NCBI GenBank assembly: GCA_023935145.1
Contig: CM043698.1
Coordinates: 63,110,501-63,174,500, forward strand
Direction: 5' to 3'
Length of the DNA stretch: 64,000 nucleotides
From: Bretschneidera sinensis
Taxonomy: Eukaryota; Streptophyta; Magnoliopsida; Brassicales; Akaniaceae
A program made the translations under genes and the position numbers. Positions 56,560-64,000 of this stretch are shown one piece after another. Each line of letters opens with the position of its first letter. Position 1 is the stretch's first letter. Under the pieces are notes generated by a model. That model was not told the DNA's origin. It saw only the letters and a list, made by a program, of their open reading frames with translations, and did no database searches.

Positions 56560-58896
56560 TATAACGACTCATCCTGGGTTGGCCAACCCCGAGACGGTGT
56601 TGTCACATTTTGAAAATCCCAGCACGACACATATATGCAACAATAAAAATATAACAACTGCACTTATTTACATCAATCATCAACCCTCAACAGGAGAGAT
56701 ACATCATTCAAATCTCAATTTAAACATTTTATATAACATAATATGCATGAATATTTACAAATGCTTTTTTCTCAATAGTCTGAGGATGTGGACCACATGG
56801 CTTTCAGATAATGACTCCGTCTGAATCTCAGCTCACCAACTATCTGTCATATGTACTACCTGAAATTATTTAAAAATGAGGGATGAGCTTCACAAGCTCA
56901 GTGAATTAAATTTAATAGAAGTATTCAATTTATTTAAATAGTCTTTCAATATTCATTCATACATATCTCATATATTTATTTACCTTAAAACTATCAATTA
57001 TATCTCATAATTACCTCGTTATGAGGTTCACAGCATATAATCTATCACTCAGATAGTTCTTATCATATTATACTTTTATATTTCTTTCTCACCATATTTG
57101 TCTCTCTGTGAGACTCATTCATCTATCAATAAATTTATAATCAAGAACAACACTTTAGCATCTCAGTAATAATAATCAATATTTAAAACAAATGCAAATG
57201 CATAAATTATTAATTTGGAATGTCTTCCTACATGTCGACATGTTTTTATCTTAGACCGACTGCCTTCTCGGTTCTTTTATCTCCAGCATATACCGATTGT
57301 CACGGTTTTTATTTATCACCAGCATATACCAACTGTTACAGTTTTCATTTATCACCAGCATATACCGGCTGTCACGGTTTTCATTTATCATCGGCCCCCT
57401 CCCGGTTCTTTCATTTCATGTATATGCATGTGAACAATGAGATGAAATATGCATATGTACAATAATATAAAAACAAGCATGTATTTAGACATTCAAATTA
57501 GCTATCCTACTTCTTCTCAAATTATTAATTGATCAATTTCACTAATTTCTTCTCCTCATATATCATATCAATTTATCAACAATAGCTCGTCAAGAATTTC
57601 ATTTATCACCTTCATTATTAAATCGACTCATTATTTCAATAATATTATTTTTCATATAATAATTTTCTACATGTCAATTATTCCTATCATACCCATCAAC
57701 CATCTTTCATCTATCATCAATTCATAAGTTAACAATTTATTCAAATATTATCACTATATATTTCATATTTATCTTGATTACTTAAAGTAAATCTAACTCA
57801 CCATGTAGCACTTAGAGCTACCCGTGGATTACCTCCTTGCCTTTTTTGCTATTTTCAGAAAATTTTCCCCGATTGCTGTTCGTCAACATCTAACAAAATA
57901 TTTATATTAAAATTTTGAAATTATTCTTCAATTCTTCCATAATTCACACCCTTTGAAAATTCCCACATTGAATTCCAAAAAATTTCATGTATGCTGAATT
58001 TCAAAAATAAAATTCACATTATTACCTTTTGTTTTTCTTAGAGCTTCTCGTGACTCTCTATAAAATTCTTCCGTAAACCCCTTCAAAATTTTACTCTTTC
58101 AACCTTTCTTTCAGTCCTCAAGTGTTTAAAGAAATAGAGTCGTTTGTATTAAAGAAGTAAAAAAAACCAAACAAGATTTGATAAGAATAATTAAAAAAAA
58201 ACAATTAAACTCATTTTTTTATACAATTATTTAACGGCAGCACCATTTACATTTCATGCTCAGTGTCCACCCTTATTCCAATTTGATGATTACTGTCCCA
58301 TTGCCTTTGTTTGAGGCAACATCTGGACTTCCAGGTGTTGCACACCCTTTTTTTTCTCTTCCTTACATGCTGTCCACGCGTCTTTTTTTTAAATAAATAA
58401 ATACAAATCTGCCATCAGCCTATTAATTTCACAGTTCTGCCACCAGTCCTTAGCTTTTTAATTTTTACAATTTTGTCATTCTTTATTTACAGTTCTGCCA
58501 CCGGTCTTTAGCCGTTTATTTTTTTTTAGTTTTCCATTCTTTTTAAAAATCAATTTTTTATCTTTTCTTCCTTCAATATTTATTTTATTTTATTTTTTAA
58601 AAATATAAAAATATTTAGAAACTTATATTTTCTTCCAACAAATTTTCTAATTAATTTTCTTCAACCTCATTCTACGTTTTTCTTCAAAATTCTTTAATTT
58701 CAACTTGAAATTTCATAATTTTTAGTACTATCTTCTTTAAAAAAAAAAATTCTATCTTTTTCAATAAAATTCCCAATATCATCTTTCAATTATTATTTCA
58801 AATTAATGATAAATCTTTCATATCTGTATAATTTAATTCAATATAATATCTATCAAATTACTTCTTTATCCTTACTTTAAGAATATGGGTATTACA
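56560..58896 (-). repeat. 5' LTR of the 2.4-kb-LTR gypsy
   Basis: 2337 bp, colinear with 49740-52162. The inner terminal TG is changed to TA on the plus strand (TATAACGACTC). It has three minisatellite units at 57285-57390. Confidence 0.92.
57285..57390. repeat. Minisatellite units in LTR (3 copies)
   Basis: Same unit as at 50466-50580, about 43 bp. Confidence 0.8.
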
Positions 58897-59312
58897 ACTA
58901 TAACTCAGACATCGGAGTAAAAAGGTAAGACCTAAAGCAGGAGGTACACCCTGAACCAAAAAACATACACTTTTGAATAGTTGTGTTTTTTAAAATCTCA
59001 AGACATTTTAGTGCTACCCCGCATACGAGTCCCGACTTTGTTAAATCATTGCTCCTAACCAATCTTTCTCAGTGATTGCTAGGGTCCTTTACAAAAAAAA
59101 TTACCTTATATGGTAAAAATACATTTTTATTTGAGAAATTCATATTTTTTATGATAAAACATGTGATAAAATTATATTTTTTATTTTTATTATTAAAAAT
59201 ATGCTTTATTTTAAAATGTTAAGTGCGATAAATATAATTTTTTGGCTAAATTTCATAAAGTACATTATAGTTTGCTCGACTTTCATTTTATACTCTGAGG
59301 TATTTTTCTGAC
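58897..59312. other. Intergenic, AT-rich
   Basis: No gene recognised. Confidence 0.5.
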
Positions 59313-61128
59313 AAAATAAATTTTGTGTTGTCTCCCTTAACATAAAAATTGAAAATCGTTAAATTACAAAATAAAATCATTTTAACTTTACTTGATTAAC
59401 TCAGGGATAAAAAATAAAACCACGGGGGTTGAAACGGTTCTTACTGCCATTCTTAATTAAAATACTAGAACCAACTGTTGTATCCTTTGATTTTCACTAC
59501 AAAATATTTGAATTGCATGCAATTAACCGTCCTTCAATTTTATAAAAAAATATTTTTCCAAAGAAAAATATATATCAGTATAAAATGAAAATCTGATAAC
59601 TGCAAAGCATCGTAGTGTCCATCTTCTCTATATCTGAAAAAACAAATTCAAGAAACACAAAAGGAAGGAAACACGAGGGGAAAGAAGGTTCTCCCTCTTT
59701 CTTTTTAATTCTTGAGTTTCTTGCTCAAAATCCAAGTGAAAGCCCTAGCACACCCTTCTCTTACTTCTCTGCAAAACCTTAACCTGAAAATATTCTCTCA
59801 ACACTCAGTTTCTTAAAAAAAAAACCATATCTTTCTTTACCTTTACCTCTAACTCACTCTAGAAGCTCTCTTTTCCTTCCAAATTTACACACTTTAACAC
59901 CAAAAAATAATCCCAAAATAAATTGTGTTGTCTCTCTTAACATAAGAGATTGACAATCTTTAAATTACAACAAAAAAAAATCATTTCGACTTTACTTGAT
60001 TAACTCGGGGATAAACAATAAAACCACAGGGGTTGAAATGGTTCTTACTGCCATTCTTAAGTAAAATACTAGAACCAACCGTTGTATCCCTTGATTTTCA
60101 CTACAAAATATTCGAATTGCATGCAATTGACCATTCTTCAATTTTATAACCATTTATTTTACCAAAGAAAAATATATATCAGTATAAAATGAAAATCAGA
60201 CAACTGCAAAGCATTGTAGTGTCCACCTTCTCTATATCTGAAAAAACAAATTCAAGAAACACAAGAGAAAGGAAACATTAGGGGAAAGAAGGTTCTCCCT
60301 ATTTCTTTTTAATTCTTGCTCTAAGTTTTCTTGCACAAAATGCAAGTGAAAGCCTTAGCACACCCTTTTCTTGCTTCTCTCTGCAAAACCTTAACCTGAA
60401 AAGATTCTCTCAACACTCAGTTTTCTTAAATAAAACAAAACATCTCTTTCTTTACCTTTACCTCTAACTCACTCTAGAAGCTCTATTTTCCATCCAAATT
60501 TACACACTTTAACACCAAAAAATAATCCCAAAATATATTTTATGTTGTCTCCCCTAACATAAGAGAATGACAATCGTTAAATTACAAAAAAAAAAATCAT
60601 TTTAACTTTACTTGATTAACTCGTGGATAAACAATAAAACCACAAGGGTTGAAATGGTTCTTACTACCATTCTTAATTAAAATACTAGAACCAACCATTG
60701 TATCCCTTGATTTTCACTATAAAATATTCGAATTGCATGCATTTGACCATCCTTCAATTTTATAAAAATCTATTTTACCAAAGAAAAATATATATTAGTA
60801 TAAAATGAAAAACCGAAAATTGCAAAGCATCGTAGTGTCCACCTTCTTTATATCTGTAAAAAGTAATTCAAGAAACACAAGAGGAAGGAAACACGAGGGG
60901 AAAGAAGGTTATCCCTCTTTCTTTTTTAATTCTTGCTCTAAGTTTTCTTGCTCAAAATGCAAGTGAAAGCCCTAGCACACCCTTAACCTGAAAAGATTCT
61001 CTCAACACTCAGTTTTCTTTAAAAAAAAAAAAAAAAATCATCTCTTTCTTTACCTTTACCTCTAACTCACTCTAGAAGCTCTTTTTTCCTTCCAAATTTA
61101 CACCCTTTAACACCAAAAAATAATCCCA
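59313..61128 (+). repeat. Three tandem units of about 600 bp copied from a gene 5' end
   Basis: Units 59313-59914, 59915-60529 and 60530-61128 (602, 615 and 599 bp), each starting AAAATA(A/T)ATTTT-like and ending CCAAAAAATAATCCCA. Each holds upstream sequence, a CT-rich leader, and a short ATG frame (Met-Gln-Val-Lys-Ala-Leu-Ala-His) with transit-peptide-like composition; unit 1 has ATCC in place of the start ATGC. Their leader/exon part matches the single copy at 37254-37560. The third unit has lost about 20 bases between two CCCTT repeats, which ends its frame. Confidence 0.88.
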
Positions 61129-61244
61129 ATCGATTGATAACAGCATGCATCAACCCAAGCCAACAACTTATAGATGATGAACCAGAAATCTCGAGTAAAA
61201 ATGATAACAGTATTGCTTTGGTTTCATTTAAAGAAGAAGAGGTC
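61129..61244 (+). pseudogene. Continuation of the exon fragment after the tandem units
   Basis: Matches 37550-37660: CGATTGATAACAGCATGCAT and a segment encoding ACINP-like residues, then GATGAACCAGAAATCTCGAG, ending at AAAGAAGAAG. It has one more A than the 37-kb copy in a TAAAAATG run, giving a different downstream frame. It is cut by the copia-4 LTR region at about 61245. The original gene is not identified. Confidence 0.6.
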
Positions 61245-61249
61245 GAGAG

Positions 61250-61565
61250 AGAAATTTGAACGATTCGAGACTTGTCAATCACACAAATTATAAAAAGAAA
61301 GAAAATAAGACAAGATTTACCCAGGTTCACCCCAGAATAGGGCTACATCCTACCAGAATTTTCTTATTATCAACCTCGCAAATCTCTTGTTACAATGTAT
61401 GCTTAGCACATAAGGAGTATTTATAAGCAACTTAAGACGCCCTAATTAGGGTTTAATTAGGATTTCTGCCCTGCTACAGAACTACAGCTATTCATGGGCC
61501 TAAGCCCAAACCGCCAAGCAAAAAATCATACCCAACCCATGTACTGCTCCTTGTTTAAACCCAAG
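61250..61565 (-). repeat. 3' LTR (partial) of copia-4
   Basis: Reverse strand carries GCAGGGCAGAAATCC, a TATA box (TTGCTTATAAATACTCC, about 61410-61426), ACAAGAGATTTGCGAGG and GGTGAACCTGGGTAAATC. Both termini are uncertain. Related to the relic at 44825-45005. Confidence 0.7.
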
Positions 61566-62672
61566 CTCAGCACATAACCTTTGAAGCCAAACTGCTTCCT
61601 TTCCAGCATTAGTTATCGTCATATACTTTGCTTGTGTCGACGAAAGAGCAACAACACTTTGCCTCTTGCTCATCTAACTCACCACCCCACTAAACAGATT
61701 GAACACATATCCACTTGTAGACTTCCTGCTATCAATGTCTCATCCCCAGTCAGCATCAACCGTTCCTACAATATCAATATTCTTCTTACCTCTCATACCT
61801 CCATAACACACTGCAAACTCTGGCATGCCACAAAGATATCTAAGAACTCTCTTGACTGCAGTCCAATGCTCTTTCCCAGAATTAGACATATATCTGCTCA
61901 ATACTCCCACTGCTTGGGAAATATCTGGTCTTGTACACACCATGGCGTACATCAAGCTTCCAACTGCACTAGCATAAGGTACATGTGTCATCTCTTCAAC
62001 TTTTTCCTCCATTTTCGGATATTTTTTCACAGATAACTTGGTTCCCAAAGGTAGGGGAGTCCCTACTGGCTTGCTGTCAAACATGTTGAATTTCTTCAAC
62101 ACTTCTTCAATATACTTCTTCTGACTTAGCCACAATTTTCCATTTTCACGATCCTTATTTATCTGCATACCCAATATAAATTTTGTTGGCCCTAGGTCTT
62201 TCATGTCCAACTGCTTTGCCAATGATGCCTTCACAATGCTAATCATTTTCCTGTTATTTTCAATCAACAGCATATCATTAACATACAAGGTTAAAATGAT
62301 AAAATCAACCCCTAACATTTTCATATAGACGCAGTAATCAGCATAGCTGCGAGTGAACCCAAGCTGAATGACATATGTATCAAACTTTTGGTACCACATC
62401 TGTGATGATTGCTTTAGTCTGTACAAAGACTTCTTCAATTTACATACTAGCTCTTCCTTGCCTTTGCTCACAAAGCCTTCAGGTTGTTTTACATAAATTT
62501 CTTCATCTAAGTCACCGTGAAGGAAAGCTGTCTTCACATCCAGTTGTTCGACCTCTAGATCATAAATAGCTGCCATGGATAAGATAAATCTGATAGATGT
62601 CAACTTTGCTACCGGGTAAAATATCTCACTATAGTCAATTCTCTCTATTTGTGAGTACTCTTTTGCAACCAA
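61566..62672 (-). pseudogene. copia-4 reverse transcriptase and RNase H
   Basis: A 310-residue RT frame (61740-62672): YSQIERIDYSEIFYPVAKL, QLDVKTAFLHGDLDEEIYV and GSLMYAMVCTRPDISQAVG. The catalytic box is LTLYVNDMLLIEN: the first Asp is Asn, so it should be inactive. RNase H follows (DADWG, a stop at about 61740, DSRKSTSGYVFNL, LSSTQAKYMTI) and is cut off at AELG near 61566, before the third catalytic Asp. Confidence 0.9.
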
Positions 62673-63230
62673 ACGTGCCTTGTACTTTTCTACTATTTTA
62701 TCTACATTTGTTTTCTTCTTGAAAACTCATTTGCGTCCAATTATCTTCTTATCTTTAGGCAATTTTACAAGGCTCCATGTTTCATTCATGTCCAGTGCAT
62801 GCATCTCTTCTTTCATAGCATCCTCCCACAGCTTTGCATCCTTCGAGGTCCTTGCCTCTTTCACTGTACTAGGATCATCACCAGTAATATTTAAAGATAT
62901 AATGCACTACAAGAACTAGGGGAATACTTGATAGGTGGTCTTTTAACCCGTGTGGATCTTCTTATGACAGGCGTGGTCTCTACCTCCAAGCCAGCATCTG
63001 AATCCCTATCTTTTACATCAGAAACATGAATATCTTGCTCAGACCCAACTGACTCAGTATCTAAAGTATCCGATGCAGTTTGTGGGATAGTCTCCCACTA
63101 TTTATCTCCCGGGCTAAGATCAATCTGAACCTGTTTTGGCTATTCGGTATATCTTGGATAGCAACCACATCCCTTTATGTTTCTCTGAACACAACATTGC
63201 TGCTGAAAACTATACTTTTGTTTTCTGGAT
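62673..63230 (-). pseudogene. copia-4 integrase-RT linker
   Basis: Weakly conserved linker. Reverse-strand frames show the usual WxxAMKEEM-type start of RT near 62790-62830 and RPIIRRSTR-like basic sequence near 62930. It is split by several stops. Confidence 0.65.
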
Positions 63231-63231
63231 T

Positions 63232-64000
63232 CTATAACTTATGCCCTTTGACCCCATCCTTATAACCAATGAAAATGCACTTCCCTGATTTGTTGTCAAG
63301 TTTGTTCCTTCTTTCTTTTGGCACATGCATATAAGCATCACAACCAAACACCCTAACATGAACCAAACTCGACTTCTTTCTGAATAGTGCCTCAAACGGT
63401 GTATGATCCTGTAAAGCTGATGTAGGTGACCTGTTCTTCATATAGTGTGTCGTAGCCACAGTCTCTACCCAGATATCCAACTCCAAGCCTACACAACTCA
63501 ACATACTCTTCGACTTCTCCATGAGTGACCAATTGGGTCTCTTGGCCACCCCATTCTGTTGAGGTGTATATGGAGTTGTTTTCTGTCTTGCAATGTTGTT
63601 TGCCACACAAAATTGCTCAAACTTGTCTGAGCAAAATTCCTTTCCATTATCTCTTCTCAGTACCTTTATCTCTCTTTCTATCTGATTTTCTACCAATGCT
63701 TTAAACTCATGGAACTTATCAAATGCTTCAATTTTACTCTTAATGAAATAAATTTATGCATACCTTGAAAAATCATCAATGAAAAATACACCTTGATTTT
63801 TCGAGAGATTGGACTGGAACTGGCCCAAACACATCACTATGTATCAAATCTAGAATAGTTTTTGCTCTCGTGCCAGCGGACTTAAAACTCTTACGGCTCT
63901 GCTTGCCATATAGACAATGCTCACAGAAACCGAATCCCATTGAGCAATCTGGGACTCCCTTCACCATCTGCTTTGATGGTAAAGTAGATAGTCCAATTTC
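63232..64000 (-). pseudogene. copia-4 integrase
   Basis: GAG-pre-integrase end with MVKGVPDCSMGFGFCEHC and LYGKQSRKSFK, then the core start LDLIHSDVFGPVPVQS (63776-63967); a frameshift near 63775; the main core (63232-63696) with VLRRDNGKEFCSDKFEQF and YTPQQNGVAKRPNWSLMEK, and the carboxyl part VHVRVFGCDAYMHVPKERR. The catalytic Asp, Asp and Glu region are present; the VAERK-type site reads VAKR. It continues beyond the window. Confidence 0.88.

Larger units (their letters stand above)
49740..58896 (-). mobile_element. Ty3/gypsy element with 2.4-kb LTRs (Tekay/Del-like), 9.16 kb
   Basis: LTRs 49740-52162 and 56560-58896, each reading TGTAATACCC to (T)GTTACA/GTTATA on the reverse strand; an initiator-Met primer site at 56544-56555; gag, protease, RT, RNase H remains and a chromodomain-like carboxyl end, in gypsy order. 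Long LTRs plus this carboxyl end suggest the Tekay/Del lineage (inference). Flanks TGTAT and ACTAT do not form a clean duplication. The coding region is heavily decayed, much of RNase H and integrase being unreadable. The two solo LTRs at 10.2-12.3 and 13.2-27.2 kb belong to this family. Confidence 0.9.
61245..64000 (-). mobile_element. Ty1/copia element (copia-4), runs off the right edge
   Basis: An LTR part (about 61250-61565), RNase H, RT, integrase and the pre-integrase region on the reverse strand; gag and the 5' LTR would be to the right. RNase H jumps into LTR sequence at about 61565, so the last part of RNase H, the purine tract and the LTR start are deleted. Confidence 0.88.

Noticed and set aside
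49735..58901. Target-site duplication of the 2.4-kb-LTR gypsy
   Set aside because: Flanks TGTAT and ACTAT agree at only three of five bases; not enough to claim one.

Overview
The window is nuclear DNA of a flowering plant, probably a eudicot. The evidence is one intact spliced gene for the coatomer alpha subunit, almost identical in layout to other plant alpha-COPs, set in AT-rich DNA packed with plant-type transposable elements: Ty1/copia and Ty3/gypsy LTR retrotransposons with initiator-Met-tRNA primer sites, a plant LINE, a RICESLEEPER-like hAT transposon and a SINE-like insertion. I cannot name the species. I see no CRISPR array, rRNA, tRNA gene or bacterial operon.

Layout. 1-2042: a reverse-strand gypsy element (Tat/Retand-like gag, primer site, 5' LTR) running off the left edge. 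2043-27166: a nested stack on a reverse-strand LINE. The LINE is split by a complete copia element (2379-9330, perfect AAAAC target duplication) and by a solo gypsy LTR (10164-12334). A second solo LTR of that family (13191-27166) is split by a chromodomain gypsy element (13446-25326), whose gag gene is in turn split by a hAT transposon (17825-24186). 27167-37690: the gene-bearing part, with the alpha-COP gene (28731-33619, three coding exons, a SINE-like insertion in intron 1), its flanks, and a truncated transit-peptide-like exon fragment near 37.3-37.7 kb. 38448-43579: a complete reverse-strand copia element with very short (about 155 bp) LTRs and a perfect CTGTC target duplication. 43580-46001: an inverted-repeat element, an old LTR relic and a copia pol relic. 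46002-49430: a 5'-truncated reverse-strand copia element. 49740-58896: a reverse-strand gypsy element with LTRs of about 2.4 kb, the parent type of the two solo LTRs. 59313-61240: three tandem copies of a unit of about 600 bp that matches the promoter/leader/first-exon fragment at 37.3 kb. 61245-64000: a reverse-strand copia element running off the right edge.

Only the alpha-COP gene looks functional as a host gene. All recognisable transposon proteins carry nonsense codons, frameshifts or missing catalytic residues. Many of the nonsense codons in the chromodomain element read TGA where the family has an arginine position, as expected from decay of methylated CpG. I find no convincing new biological system. 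The observations most worth checking are the multi-level nest with reading frames that resume across each insertion, the tandem triplication of a gene's 5' end, the variable minisatellite inside the 2.4-kb LTR family, and the structured leader regions of two copia elements.
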